Assembly (NCBI GenBank): GCA_900239685.1
Contig: OENT01000380.1
Coordinates: 28,539 to 92,538, forward strand
Direction: 5' to 3'
DNA length: 64,000 nt
From: Rotaria macrura
Taxonomy: Eukaryota > Rotifera > Eurotatoria > Philodinida > Philodinidae
Shown: positions 49,778 to 63,597 of the stretch, piece after piece
Position numbering within the stretch: the stretch's first letter is position 1
Layout: every line of letters starts with the position of its first letter
The notes under the pieces: model-generated
What the model was told of the DNA's origin: nothing
Databases searched by the model: none
What the model saw: only the letters and a program-made list of their open reading frames with translations
Made by a program: the position numbers and the translations under genes

Positions 49778-51765
49778 CAGCCGATGCGACTCATATCAAT
49801 GCACAGCATCTAGTATGAATGAATCATCAGTAGTCCTCTATTAGTTATTATTGATCATACTCTAGCATCAAAACCTAGCCGCAAAATGACCGTATAGAAG
49901 GAAGTGCGCACGACAGTACGCGTCCATATCTCACTGTGGTACTGATAATGAGGTGTGTATTATTTGTATACTTTTTTACGATCGAAGTATAGGGAGCAGG
50001 AGTTTTCGAGGGTGGCAAATACGAGTCGGACTATTACTGAAATTTTTATGACAATATTACATTTTTGGACTTTGAATGTTTTAAGTTTTCATTTTTAAGA
50101 ATTTTTCTAAAAAAACTATCTGAAAATTTGTTTTTACTCTATTTTACTTTTGGTCCTCTCACTTTTTCATTGTGAAATTTTTTTCTCAGTTTTTATGGAA
50201 AATCTCCAAAATTTGTTTCTGAATGGCTAGTAAAAATATATCAGTAAAATGAAATACTGAACTATTTACTCCTTTATTAATTGTGACACAGACACCTGTA
50301 GCTACGATCACACTGTGACGTATAATTTGCAAAAGAATGCGTCACAGTTACGAGCAATTACCATCGTTTCATCTTAGTTACACGTCGCTGTGTCACAGTT
50401 TGAATGTAATCGACACACATAGGTTCTCAAACAATTAAGGATCAACTGAAACTAATTTGCACCAGACTTGTAAATGCATTTGAAATGAACTTGAATAAAA
50501 GGCTGTTTATTAAAACAACATACGCTTGAAAAGTATGCTCTACGTTATATTCCTGGACACATCAAAGCGAATCATTATGTTGTATTCTTACTTCAAGTTT
50601 ATCGGATTCGTGTAGGCAAAAATCAACATAAACAATAATCACTTTCACATGAATAATGCACTGTGTATAACGTAAATGTCGTCTGTTGTAATATTCTAAT
50701 ATGAAAAATCATGCCACTTATTGACATTCTGTTTTCATCTTAATGCTTTACAACTAATTTAGTATAATTTTCTATTTCATTTGAGTTGATGTTGTTGCCT
50801 GACTTATTCATTTTTTCAAAGTTCATTATCAATGTTAAATTCTTTTTCAAAACTACTAATGTTGCCTTGACATTCGGCAACTTTTTGCAGTACAAAGAAT
50901 GGGTAGAAACAAAATGGACTCGCATACGTAATAGATGAAATTCACAACCTCATTATGAGCATAGAAAAAGATCATTTTTCATAGGACAGCATGAAATAAT
51001 AATCTATGTAATTATTTAATAAACAAACTATGATAAAGATATTTTATTGCACGAATATGTAAATTAATCTTAGCTATATTCAATGTTTTAAAATAATATA
51101 TAGCCTATGAATAAGAAAAACGGTGTATGATTTCCATAACTAACTAAACATGCTGAAAGTCACAACTGATCGTAACACAATCAGTTCTTCGATCGTTGAA
51201 TTTTTCCCCAAGTAACTAACTATCAGGCTAAGATAAATGGCTCTATCGACAGAAGAGAATTTTCATCGAAGAATTTTTTTCTTCAACGTTCAATTAAATA
51301 AAAATATTTCTATTAAAAGCCATAAGTAAAACAATGCAATCTTTGCCATTATTATCATATGAGAGTGTCATATTTTAAGCTAGACGAAAATCAAGTGTCA
51401 TTCGATAGATTATCATCTTCGCTGTTTAACTATTATTCTCTGTTGAAATAAAATGATGCAGTGTTCTTGTTTTTCTATTCATTCTTTTTATTCGTGTTAA
51501 AACAAAAAACAAAGAAAATTAAATGACATACGTTGAAAAAAAGAAAAGAAAAAACACACACATTTAACTGTTGTCGATGAAGCGTAAAAGATGTATAGGA
51601 ATCTTTGCACGAATCATATTTCAAATTCCCTATAAGTTGCACATTTATGAATAGTCATAAGACAATAAACAGACGTATTACAAGTGTATTGAGAAAAAAT
51701 TGCATGATGATAAAATTTTGAAAAGTCAATATTCATCATTGAAATGTTAAAAAACAAAAGTAAAT
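49778..51765. other. Gene-free spacer downstream of CAPSL
   Basis: No supportable gene. It contains the inverted-repeat element at 50282-50397. A TTTATT at 51487-51492 (AATAAA on the minus strand) is a possible distal polyadenylation signal for the CAPSL gene, about 275 bp past its stop. Confidence 0.4.
50282..50397. repeat. Palindromic MITE-like element, 116 bp
   Basis: TGTGACACAG at 50282-50291 is inverted perfectly at 50388-50397, and similarity continues inward for about 28 bp at lower identity. A second inverted pair, CACTGTGACG and CGTCACAGT, lies inside at about 50311-50347. Non-coding. No clear target duplication. Confidence 0.65.
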
Positions 51766-52668
<903 letters not shown>

Positions 52669-54762
52669 TATGTACGACAGTTCATAAACTATACATCCTA
52701 TTTTACTTTTATCAACTACGTGTTCTGGAAAGATAACTGTTCAGTCGAATTGGTGAACATTACCTGTGTACAATTCTTCGCTATTAAATACAGAACTCAT
52801 CAGCTTCGATGTAGAAAAAATCGTCAGATATAATCGAAAATTTCCGTACCATGATAAAGGTTTGAAAAAAGTAATTGGATAGTTATATGTGGTTTTCAGG
52901 TTTTTCGTATCTTCAATAGGTCATTGGAATAGGTTCAAATTTTCAAAAACTCTTTCTTCAAAATGACAATATTATGGATCTTTTATTATGTACCGATTTT
53001 TTTCCAATAATTAATTAAGATATTATATCTTTAAATGTATTCGGTACATCTTTACGGAATCAACGAGATGAGATGAGGATATCATTTTTTGGCCGAAGTT
53101 CATTCACGTTTATTGTACTACAATAAGAATCCAATTCATTATATCATTAATATGTCATACTATCTTACAGAATCAATGATACTAAATTGACTATGACAGC
53201 ACATTAAATACCTATTTCTACGTCAGTATCTTCTGATTTAACAGCTATACTTAGCAATATCTTTTAGTCTACCATCCATTGAACACGTGAAATTCTCATT
53301 CTAGTCAAAACTAAATTATAACAATCCATTGAGATAGGATCTCTTAAACTACGAGTAGAGTTTATTGCTTTGTGTTCTTTCGAGAATGAGATTAGGCATG
53401 TCTTATAATCTAAGGTACAGATTAGATTGCATCTCGCTTTCATGTGATTTAAAGACAACTAGATGAACGTATGTGGAGTATGTTCTTACTAACCTCAAAT
53501 ATCGAAACCACGTTGCTCACAATGACATCGAATGTAAATATGCGTACAACTGGACTACACTGATACTTGAGCTTCCACCCATCGACTCTTTATGAATTAA
53601 TTGCACTTGAAATATAAGCAATATTGGATCACTTGATGAAGTTCGAGATCAATTCATGTCAACAAGAGCCATCTTATCATGTTGATGATTCACCGGTACT
53701 TATTTGTATTTGTAAGAGATGAACAAGTATTTCAATTCACTAAATTTTAAATGTTCATCTAATATTCATCTGATTCTATTAATTTTTATCATGTGCATTT
53801 TAAATTACTCGAGAGATATTGACTAACTTCTGCAAGATATATTTCATAATACAAGTGTTAATAAATATCAATTGATTGGGGATGTCTGCGAAAGCCATTG
53901 TGCAACTTTTCATGGTATTTAATATGTTTAAGGAATAGAACATATCTATGCTTTAATTTCTGAAGAAACTATTCCAATTGAACTATCAAACAAACAAACA
54001 ATTTGAATGGATTTTTCTCCATACAATCGGTCATTAAATTACTGATTTGAATTCACCACATGAGAATCGATCAGTCTATTATAGCTTTGAGAATAGAACA
54101 ACATTAATATTAAAAATCACTGAATATTTTCAAGTTAGACTTGTAAAAAGAAAAAAATGTGTTAGATATCAAGTCCTTGCCAATCGATTACGTCAGCTGG
54201 TTTTGGTTTTTCATTTGACCACTAGAGATTTACAAATAAAAGTAGCAAGAGTTCTGTTCAACGTTTGATATATAAGTAGATTTATCCAAATAAAAATATT
54301 CTCTTATTTTATTTCAGTATCTGTTTCATGTCAGCCTCACTGTACAACTTCCGAGACAGAAAACAACAGCGCCGTAAATAATCGTATTAGAAAATTGACT
54401 CGTAAACTAGTATAACGGATTACAGCGACCATGAATATCCGCAGTAACTCGTCCGTTTATGATTAGTTAGGGTCATTTAAGACGCCATTTCTAACAGTCG
54501 GAATGATCACCATAGGTTGTAGTTCATAATACGATGCTAGCGATTCAATGAAATTTGCAAGAGCTCAACACAGTAATATTTCAACTGTACGGCCATGCAT
54601 CTTTCTTATATGTAGTAGAACATTTCATTTGAAAGCTCATTAGTTATCGAACACTAATATACTCATCAGAGCGAATCGAAAGCAATAAATTCAGGGGATA
54701 CAACTGATGTGAATCATCGATCATTTTGATTGTCTACCGTGAATATGCCTCAATTATTTCGT
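52669..54762. other. Gene-free spacer upstream of CAPSL
   Basis: No supportable gene on either strand; the plus frame at 54047-54268 and the minus frame at 53264-53458 look like chance. The CAPSL promoter must lie at the left end, but no distinct element was identified. Confidence 0.45.
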
Positions 54763-55122
54763 TCATTCTATCTTACTTTTTCTTCTGTGCACGTGTTCTG
54801 CATCGTTACTCAAGTGTGACCAATTCATTGGTATTTCATCGACTACATAAAATACCAGATTAAAAACCAAAGCGACAAGCCTATCTACCTGGCACATGGA
54901 AGCAGTCATTCTTACATTTTGATCGCAGCGTATGAAACTTTCCCAAAGATCAGCTCGAAATGAAACGATCCTTAGATTCTTTACCTTTAATGATGATGCT
55001 GTGATCGGCGCTTCTTCTATTGAAGATTGATATTCTCGTAAGACGTAGTGGACGACATCTACACAGTAAATGGTAAGTTGACAAACGATTCCTTTAGAAT
55101 AATCATATCTGTCATCCTTCAA
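54763..55122 (-). CDS. Doubtful 119-codon open frame, unknown
   Basis: An uninterrupted minus-strand frame beginning MKDDRYDYSKGIVC with mixed, protein-like composition (six Cys, two Trp) and slightly higher GC than its surroundings. It has no recognised domain, no signal peptide and no obvious splice partners. In DNA this AT-rich, one or two frames of such length are expected by chance in a window this size, so I list it with low confidence. It could also be a decayed exon. Confidence 0.2.
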   Translation of the reverse strand: MKDDRYDYSKGIVCQLTIYCVDVVHYVLREYQSSIEEAPITASSLKVKNLRIVSFRADLWESFIRCDQNVRMTASMCQVDRLVALVFNLVFYVVDEIPMNWSHLSNDAEHVHRRKSKIE

Positions 55123-55979
55123 AAAAAAAATTCAACTGAATATACTGAGAAAAAAGACGCCAGTTTTCTAGTTAAACTACAGCCGTCTTAGAAGTGACTA
55201 AAGAATATATGAATAGTCAGTTTCTATGCTGTCGTGATTATCGAAGTTTTCACTGCTTCACCTATCAGAGATTGCACTTTACAATAGGAATCACCCGGTT
55301 TCAGAAAATATTGGCTTTTTCCTGTTCAATTCTTTTTTACGATTTGACTAGTACACTAGATATTGATAAACTGGTTCAGTGGCGACACCACCATCAAACC
55401 GTTGTAATTTAAATAAGTTGTTATAGCAACGAACAGAGGACATTTTCAAAGTAGTTTCAATTACATTTAATTAAGTTTAACAAAAATATTATTTAACTTC
55501 ATCCAAAAAATTAAAATGAATGTACTTTTTTTGCATGAGGATACTCAAGTTGTGATTGGTAACTATATGAGGCGCTACTATCTACTGCTAAGAAACAGCA
55601 ACGTTCCATGATATAGCGTTATTTTGTTGCATGTTTGTTTTCGTTATATTTACGAATTGACCGTGGGCAAAGTCAGTGTCAGTTTTTTTTTCTATAAAAC
55701 TAGCTCATTGTAACGAGTAAACGTGAGGTACGCAAGTATTCTTCATCGATGACTGTACTAAGATTAATAGTAAAGTTTCAATCAAATATAAATACATAAA
55801 CACACATTTGACTCACCGTACCTCATCTACGGATAACCGTTATCCATAAAAAGCGTCATCTACAGTGTCATTTGCATTATGCAGTGAAGTCATTGTTTTA
55901 CTCTTGTATTTAGATTATTTTCTATTAAAATAGATCTATTTGTTCTTCTTCGATAATTATATTCAAATTCTCGATTGAC

Positions 55980-56702
55980 ATGATAGCAGCGACATGTTGT
56001 ACATCAACTCCAATTATCTACCAAATCCAAGTAATCTCAAAACGATCACAATACGCACCGATACTACCCCGGAGTGGATTATCACCATCATCCTCCGCAC
56101 CAATTATTTCAATATCGGAAATTCGTGGACCAGTTCAAATTAAAAGAACTACTAAGAGTGATGTAAATAATAATAATACTAATAATGACCAGCATCAAAT
56201 AACAAAGATAAAGTCAACGAAACTTCTCGATATAGAAAACGATGTCGAAATCATGGACGATATCGATGAGGAACACTTTCTAGCATATGTTGGTCTTCGG
56301 CGTAAGACTAAACAACCATCGAGACCTATACTAACATCAAGACCATTAGCAAAACGACTAGCAGCTCCTATTTGTTTACTTCCTCTACCCAATCACGGTC
56401 AACGCGTACGGCAAGCTTTATATATTTTATTACCATTCTTGAAATTTTTATCCATTACACATGATGCTGAACAATATTGTTTAAAGAATGATCAAACAAA
56501 AGACGAATGTCTCTTAACACGTTCAGTAACACACACACGTACATTAAAGACAATAAACAAAAAAACAAACAAACGAAAAATACCGAAGTCAGGTAATGTA
56601 CCAGCTGACCAGGCCTATATCTATACAGGATGGTCGCCGCGAATCACCGTAAAAAAGGGTTACATAGAGTTTTGCTTCCCATTCATAGTACCTTATATAT
56701 AA
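55980..56702 (+). CDS. Hypothetical low-complexity protein, or first exon of a larger gene
   Basis: Not recognised. The frame is 240 codons, long for chance here, with codon choice like the nearby genes (ACA, CGA, AAA). The product is basic and largely disordered: Ser/Pro-rich at 25-50, an Asn-rich run near 62-70 (NNNNTNNDQHQ), an acidic patch near 85-98 (DIENDVEIMDDIDEE), then Arg/Lys-rich tracts (RRKTKQPSRP; NKKTNKRKIPKSG). A donor candidate (TCA-G|GTAATG) at 56592/56593 is in phase with an acceptor CTACAG|AA at 57616/57617, which would fuse it to the 57628-58400 coding region through a 1,024-bp intron. If spliced there, the tail after PKSG is not translated. A nuclear protein is a weak guess from basic and acidic tracts. 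Confidence 0.5.
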   Translation: MIAATCCTSTPIIYQIQVISKRSQYAPILPRSGLSPSSSAPIISISEIRGPVQIKRTTKSDVNNNNTNNDQHQITKIKSTKLLDIENDVEIMDDIDEEHFLAYVGLRRKTKQPSRPILTSRPLAKRLAAPICLLPLPNHGQRVRQALYILLPFLKFLSITHDAEQYCLKNDQTKDECLLTRSVTHTRTLKTINKKTNKRKIPKSGNVPADQAYIYTGWSPRITVKKGYIEFCFPFIVPYI

Positions 56703-57627
56703 CCGGCTTCAAAAATCTCTGGTCAATCGATATGAGATTGCTTTTTTGCAATATTTGGATTATACCTATCGTACATGTTACTATCATGATTGTTACAATA
56801 TTTTTCTATACTATGTGTTGGTCTTGTCAATGTAAAGCGATTTCCTTTGATTGCATGCTACACAATATGGCATGAATGGCAAATTGATGGCTATAAACCA
56901 TTGTCTAGATGTTTTCATGAAGAACATAATTGCATGCATAATTGTCGAGAGCATTTTCTATAAGTTGCACACGATAAACAAATACGTGGATAAGTAAAGG
57001 TGCATGTTAATCGTGTCAGAATGTTCGAGTTCTTCTTATCAGTGAACTTCGTTTTGCACAGCACATGTTCACACGTGCTGCATCAAATGATTTTTGAGTA
57101 TTTTTAAAATCTCGATTTACTCATGATCCAAATAATAGACAATGTTTGAGTTGCCATCTTGATTACAGTATTCAAAACGAGCGAATAATTTAATTAGCGG
57201 CAGATTTAAGCAAATTTTCTTGTGGAAAGGAGACGTAGCCACCCCATGGGTTCGCTACTAAGAGAGGGACTTGAAGGTTTTTTCCCGAGGGGGGGGGGCT
57301 TAGCCATTCTCTGACTTTGCCATTGAATTTAATATGTCAAATATTGTCTGTAATCGGCAAGGTTTATGAATATAAAAGAGTAGATGTAGCGAATTTTGCA
57401 CCTTGAACCCAATGAAAGTGATATACCATTGTTCAAATGATTTGCTCAAAGGTCTTTTTGAAATTCTGTCATGTCCTTGTGAACAATCTTTGTATATGTC
57501 CTATACCGACATTGTTTTTTGCGATGGCTCCTAAGTAGAAAGCGAACGTATCTTGTATGTCGCTCGATTTCAAAGAAAACTAGCAGAATTCGTTACAATA
57601 TTTCGTTGTTCTACAGAATTTATCACC
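56703..57627. other. Gene-free interval or intron, with a G10 run
   Basis: It separates the two hypothetical coding segments and could be an intron of one gene. It holds a homopolymer of about ten G near 57288-57298 within a locally GC-rich patch (57230-57300). No coding frame with support. Confidence 0.4.
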
Positions 57628-58400
57628 ATGGCTACGAATACTTTCCGTAATAATACAAAAAGAACTCCAATGGGTCAATATATTCATTCGACACTCGAAT
57701 GTCATGTTGTACTTGATCGTTTGAATCAATCAGCAATTGATCAGAAAATGAAAAGTTCCATCGAAGATAAAACAATAGTTTGTATTTAGTCGTTGATGAT
57801 CTTGAATATGTGAAAAGAAATTATTTTTCATCATAGTCAAAACCTAAACGCTTATTACGGAATACATCTCCACAAGAACATCATTCTTCTCTTTCTCCTG
57901 TTCAACAAGCACTAAATCAAACAACTACAACAACAACAACAACACGAACAACGATAACAACTATGACAACTGAGAAAACAACAACGGTGAAACAAAAATC
58001 AACAACTACAACATTGTCATCGTGTAATGATTCAAAACGTTTCAAGAAAACATCTGATGATGATATTATCGATATATCGGATAATGATCAAACTACATTG
58101 ACATATCAACGTATTTATTTAAAATGTTTCGTTTGTTCGAAACGTGAATATATTGATGCCCAAACTACCAACAGTGATATCTTGCATTCACATTGGCTCG
58201 AACATGGTAATGATTTATCATTAAACATTTATGATTCACTATTAGATTCAATTTTAACACGTGTTGTTGAATTCTTTCATTTTCCTAAACGACATACACT
58301 AGAAGGAAAAATTCAAACTGTATTTATATTAAATTCTAAAGAAATACGCAAAACTTCATCGAATTCTGTCGAGGATGAGACGTGTATAGTTCTTGATTAA
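57628..58400 (+). CDS. Hypothetical Thr-rich protein with CxxC...HxxxH motif, two exons
   Basis: No family recognised. Exons 57628-57777 and 57837-58400 are joined by a 59-bp intron (GTTTGT...TCATAG) in phase 0; the product is 237 residues from the ATG at 57628 (context CACCATGG). Residues 1-60 begin MATNTFRNNTKRTPMG. A Thr-rich low-complexity run (about 80-115) precedes an acidic patch, DDDIIDISDNDQ. Then comes LKCFVCSKREY...HSHWLEHG: Cys-x2-Cys, about 18 residues, then His-x3-His, a zinc-finger-like pattern with a longer loop than a classical C2H2 finger. After it, a folded-looking region (LSLNIYDSLLDSILTRVVEFFHFPKR) runs to the stop. The frame extends upstream to an acceptor at 57616, so this may be the 3' part of the 55980 gene. 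An AATAAA lies at 58713-58718. Confidence 0.6.
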
Positions 58401-58712
58401 AAGAGAAGCACTTGTATCATTTCTTACTTTTTCGTTTTCTTCTCAGGAATTGTATCCGATTAGTTTGATTTTCTCGTCTCTATTTGAGTTTATCCTATGT
58501 TTTAATTATCTATCTAATATGTACAATCATTTTCCTTCCTATTTATTTTGTGTTCGTATATGCACGCTGTTCTGTCTCTATTTCCAACATATAACAGATG
58601 TTCATTTGAATTTTCTCCTTGTTATTTCCTTTTTCGTGTTTTTTCTTCCGTTTATCTTCTCTTGTTCGCCCATCGAAATTGAAAAACGATAAAAAGAATT
58701 GATATTTATGTC

Positions 58713-58718
58713 AATAAA
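58713..58718 (+). promoter_or_regulatory. Polyadenylation signal AATAAA
   Basis: First AATAAA downstream of the stop at 58400, about 310 bp away. Candidate 3' end for the Thr-rich gene; the distance is longer than for the other genes here. Confidence 0.35.
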
Positions 58719-61700
58719 TATTCAAGACACAGATATTCATTATCTATTTCTATGGGAATGTACTTACATATACATCAACATATATAATGTTTTTATTTGT
58801 ACCAAGAAGTATTTATTGGAAAACGTTGATCTGATAGAATAGAAGGTAAAATGCCTAACCTCAATCATGTTCACTCATCAAATCTATTGCTCTTTGATTA
58901 TTTTAGATTTTGATGTATTTAACCAAGCAAAAGATGCAATGCAAACTGAATGGTCATCTTTTTATTACAAACATATTTGTACAACGAAAGTAACTGCCTA
59001 ACAATTCCTGAATGTAGATTGAGAAAACAATAAAATTCATTTTACACAATGCACCTTTTTTGTTGTAATTTACTGATACTCTTGTGTGTTGTTCTTTCTC
59101 CTTGTTTGCTTTCAAAGCACTTCATATTTGCTCGAATAAAAGTAAAGAATCTAATCGTCAATTACGTTGAAAGAACTTGATGTTTGCTTTTTTAAGTAGC
59201 TCTTGTGTGAAATCCCATGGTTTAACGCGTAAATATCGATTCTAAAATTTTTCTCAAGAGATTTACAAGCAAAGAAACAGTTCTGTGATCTTAGACGATA
59301 AAAATGTCTCCAAGCATAAGTTTTTCTAAATCTATTAATATTCACTTTATTATTAGAAAAAAAGATGCCGATGGAAGCGGAAACTTAGACTTGGAGAAAA
59401 GATTCTAGTACTCAAAACACGATCTTTTGTTGAATTTTTGTTTCTCAAGATGAACATTGTAATTAGAGTTTCACGAATAATGGTTCCGTTAAGTATTCAG
59501 CAAGATGCTTCCGTACTTGCGACTGTGCAATATTGAAAGGAGGATGTAGAATGTTAAAACAAAGTCAGAATGCTCTAATAACTAGATTCTTTTGCACGAT
59601 ACAATACTAACTAGATTTCTTAGAGGTCACAGTATACTTTTCCTAAGACTCTATATGAAGAATCCTAATCGAGACCAATATCAAGATGTCTGGTATCATA
59701 TTTGAGCGAGTATTTTTGTAAAATTGCGCTATCAGTTGTCAACAAAGTATCTCGCAGAGTCTATTTTCAATTATACATGCCAGGAATAATTTGTTTCTGA
59801 GTTGACATTACCGATAGAAAAATGTCCTCTTTAGGGTTTTTTGCCCTGTTCTTTCCGTTACTTACACATAACAGAAGACAACTAATTCGTCATGTCTGAT
59901 GCATGCCATATACATCGTACTTATCAAGATGAAATGAGTACAAAACATGTATTCCATACTAATTATTAAATCAGCAAATGCGTTGATCTCTTAAAAGAGA
60001 TCGATTGATACAAAGAATTTTTATGCATCAAATGCCAAAAATATTTTTTTCTATCGTAATGTTAATTCCAAAACTTCCTTTCAGATGATCAATCTGCTGT
60101 TTTTTGATTCCCTATATCTACGTAGATTTTGATCCCTCATTCATATGTTTTTAAAAAAGCTCCCTCAATCAGTCATCTGCATAAAAACTATTGCTATTCC
60201 TACATTTTTATTTTTAAATGCAAAGAAATATAAATCTGAACGATCATATCTGATGAGATACCTTGCATGGATTTTAAGTTATTTCAGTTATTGAATAATT
60301 AAAGTGTTTTCTATCGGGAAAATCATTTTCACACATCATCATTTCGATGGCACGCATACTACTTTCAGCAATAAATTATGTTCTTCCTCATTTAGAATAA
60401 TTACAACAACAAGGTTTACGTGTAACTCCGAATTCTTCGTTACATATTTGACTGCTCGAATACTGTACATTCTATATTTAGAATCATTGGTGTTTATGGA
60501 AGAGATAAATGTGAATTCATACCTTTGACTTATGAGAAAATAATAGTAGACAGTGTTATATACAAAGTTGCTTGGTAGAAGATTGAGTAGGATTAATCCC
60601 TTAGTAATGATTGAAAATTGATTTCGAGATCTGATCTAATTATCACTACTGCAATCGAATTCGCTTCTCGTTGCACACATGAATGGCGCATATTAAAGTA
60701 TACCTGTTTTCGTTTAAATTAGGGCTAATAGTATGGCTTTACCAAGTTAAAACGTATTTACATATCTGATTGCCATAGGGAAAATGTAGTTCATCGTAAG
60801 CCATAACAGCAAAATAAGATATCAAAATGAAAATTCGAGATACTCCTAGAGTAATGTATCAAGGTGGTTAGGAATAATTTATCTTAGATAAATTATCTAA
60901 GATATTTCAAAGAGAATATGCTTCTAACAACAGAAACACACATGACCGCTTTTTATTTCTGCCGATACCATCAAATTTGCTCATTTCAAAATAATATTTG
61001 TATGTATATTATCATAATCAGTTACAGTTATTCAACTATATTATCGTAAAGAGAATAGAGTGATATTTTCTTACAGACAAAAGGAAACAAAAAAAACACA
61101 TATCATCATAAGTACTTTGACAGAAATATAAATAGATTGGATTACTATCGAAATTCGTTCTACTTCTAATGAATGGTGCAAAATATATGTTTGTTTTCTA
61201 GTGGTTATTTCTGAATGCACTGAGTTGAAAAGGTGTGGGGGTTGTTTTGTTCTTCGAAATTTAAAATAAACATGTACTGAATTATGGACATTGAATTCCT
61301 AGTTGTAAAAAATATTAAACTGATCATGTTCAGAAATGTTAATCGATGTCGCCCTCTACTGCTTTCGATTATAACACAACTACTGTATGATGAAACACGG
61401 AGATGGCGCTAATCGAAGATATTATCAAAATCCAAAACAATTAACATAAATAGCGTGAACATCTAATGTTTAACAGCACGATAATCTATAAATGCTTTCA
61501 ATACATATTCTTCTTAGGTATCATGCAATGAAGAAAATGAAGCATTCGCATGCAACAGTGTATCAGGATTAATCAATCATCACATGATCAAGTAAGAGAC
61601 CAATCATAGAGAATATTCACGCAACTATCCCAACCGTTATTTTCTTGTAAGTTAACTGTAGAAAAAAAGTTATCAAGAATCAAATGACATTCGGATTTAT

Positions 61701-62459
61701 CCTAATGTCGAAAGTAAAAATATCGAAAATGAAAATTATAGAGATGTCGAAAGATACAAACGTTGAAAATCATAGTGTATGAAGTGATGAACCCCCTCAC
61801 CCCCATTGAGACACCTCTTCATTGTTTTCGACATTTTTTCTTTCGATCAAACTAGGGTTAACCGGATCTAGTCCGTCAGGCGAATACAAACTTAGTGGGC
61901 ATGCCATCATCTAATCGTAGTTCACTCGAAACACACTGAAAATGAATTTCGATGTAATTTATTTACTTGTACTACTACTACTATATTTGCCGTAAAATCC
62001 CTAATTCGAGTTCGAATATAAATTTATATTCAGCTGCTTATTGTATATCACTTAGAAAATAAACGACGAAACTTGAGCCACACTTACTGTATAATAGAAA
62101 CAGATTTGGTTTTAATTATCTGCGGTTAGACGTCATATTTAATGTTTTCACACAACGATAGGAATAGATAGAAATCATTGATATTCACTATCGGTGAGAA
62201 TCTGCCGTGGCTTTAGGAAAGAGAAGACTCCCGCACCAGTGTACTGCCGATTTTCGAAAAACCTCTCGAAATTCCCTGATATCAGTGTACTAAATTAAAG
62301 TTGTTGGTATGAATCCATGAGATTCATCATATCCCTGAATATTAGAATTATGAATAGTTGGATCTTGTGCAAATCCATGAAGTTTTGAATTGTCGTATTA
62401 AGCCAACATTTTGCCACTGGGGTGATATGGCCATCACTGATAGAAGTAATTTAAATTTT
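58719..62459. other. Gene-free region
   Basis: No supportable gene on either strand. A short palindrome, ATCTTAGATAAATTATCTAAGAT, sits at about 60883-60905. Nothing else stands out. Confidence 0.45.
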
Positions 62460-62520
62460 GTTACCTTAATTATAATTCATAAATATCCATATATATTTAT
62501 ATGAATTATAACTATGGGTA
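62460..62520. repeat. Hairpin with GTTACC/GGGTAA ends, about 60 bp
   Basis: TTATAATTCATA-type arms around 62467-62480 and 62500-62512 are inverse to each other, bounded by TTACC and GGGTAA. AT-rich, so chance contributes, but the outer match extends the arm. Confidence 0.45.
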
Positions 62521-63489
62521 ATAAAAATTAAATCTTCATCTACGAGTAAATGTGTTTGTAGGTGCTTTCTTTTAAAATCCTCATTTGCAATGGAACTGGC
62601 ATCAGACAGCTGACGATCGAACACTAAATTATTCATTGACAATATCAATTGACATAGATTTAATAATGCTTTTACTATATTATGAAAAATTGCTAATTGT
62701 TATATAGCAAATTTTCGAAGTAGTCTCCATGATGTTCATTACAAAGTTTCATTGTATCGATCGTCTTCTTGATTTTATTTCTGTAGTATTGAATTAGTTA
62801 CATCGGATAATACTTTACCTCTTATACCATTGGTAGTTGACAACATTTATTTGTCATGTACATGTTTCAATAATTTCTTTGAGGATTCAAAACGAATAGT
62901 ACATGTGATCACTAAATATAAACAATATACTATTATATGAAGACTGTCGTTTATCAGGCTCACAACAGAATCATAGCATGTTGTTGATTAATGGCGAATA
63001 GCGGACGATATCCCTTTAGTGATAGATATCGATCGACTACCATTCACTTGAAAATTGATGGACCCAAGTAGCAGCTGTACGATATAAAAGAAAACTATTC
63101 CAATTAGAATTCGTTATCGCATCATGGGTATGTGTTGCAGCGGCAGGTAGTAATCAATCAGCTTTTATATAGCATTGAAAATATGTTTTGCATTTGAAAA
63201 TAGAGCTGAGAAAATTGTTTTATTAAGAATCAGTCATAAAACATCTTTATGAAATTTCGAATCGGTAATTTTACACAACACATAAGCTTCTACTAGGACA
63301 GAGCAGTAAATGGCAGAAATCACGAGGATGCAAATTTTGATTTCTATTGAAAGTACTTCTTGACCGAGTTTTAATTAACTGAGAACCAATCAGTGCTCAA
63401 AGAAAAGTAGGAAGACTCAGTATTGCATCTTTCTTTCCGACGTTTAAATTTTATAGTGAAAAACAACTTCAGAAATAGGAATCTAAAAC

Positions 63490-63597
63490 ATGTGTCGTAG
63501 TTGACTTTAAAATTCAGTTGACTTTAAAATAAATTTTAAAGTCAAATAGTTGTATTTTAAAGGCAACTGAATTTTTAAGTCAACTCCGACACATATG
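63490..63597. repeat. Foldback element, about 105 bp with 40-bp arms
   Basis: The left arm (ATGTGTCGTAGTTGACTTTA onward, 63490-63530) and the complement of the right arm (63553-63597, ATGTGTCGGAGTTGACTTAA onward) match over about 40 bp with four or so differences. A second palindrome, ACTTTAAAAT...ATTTTAAAGT, lies in the middle. No coding capacity. Typical of a small foldback MITE. Confidence 0.75.

Noticed and set aside
54763..55122. 119-codon minus frame as a confident gene
   Set aside because: Length alone is near the chance limit here, with no domain, partner exon or signal. Kept only as a low-confidence entry.
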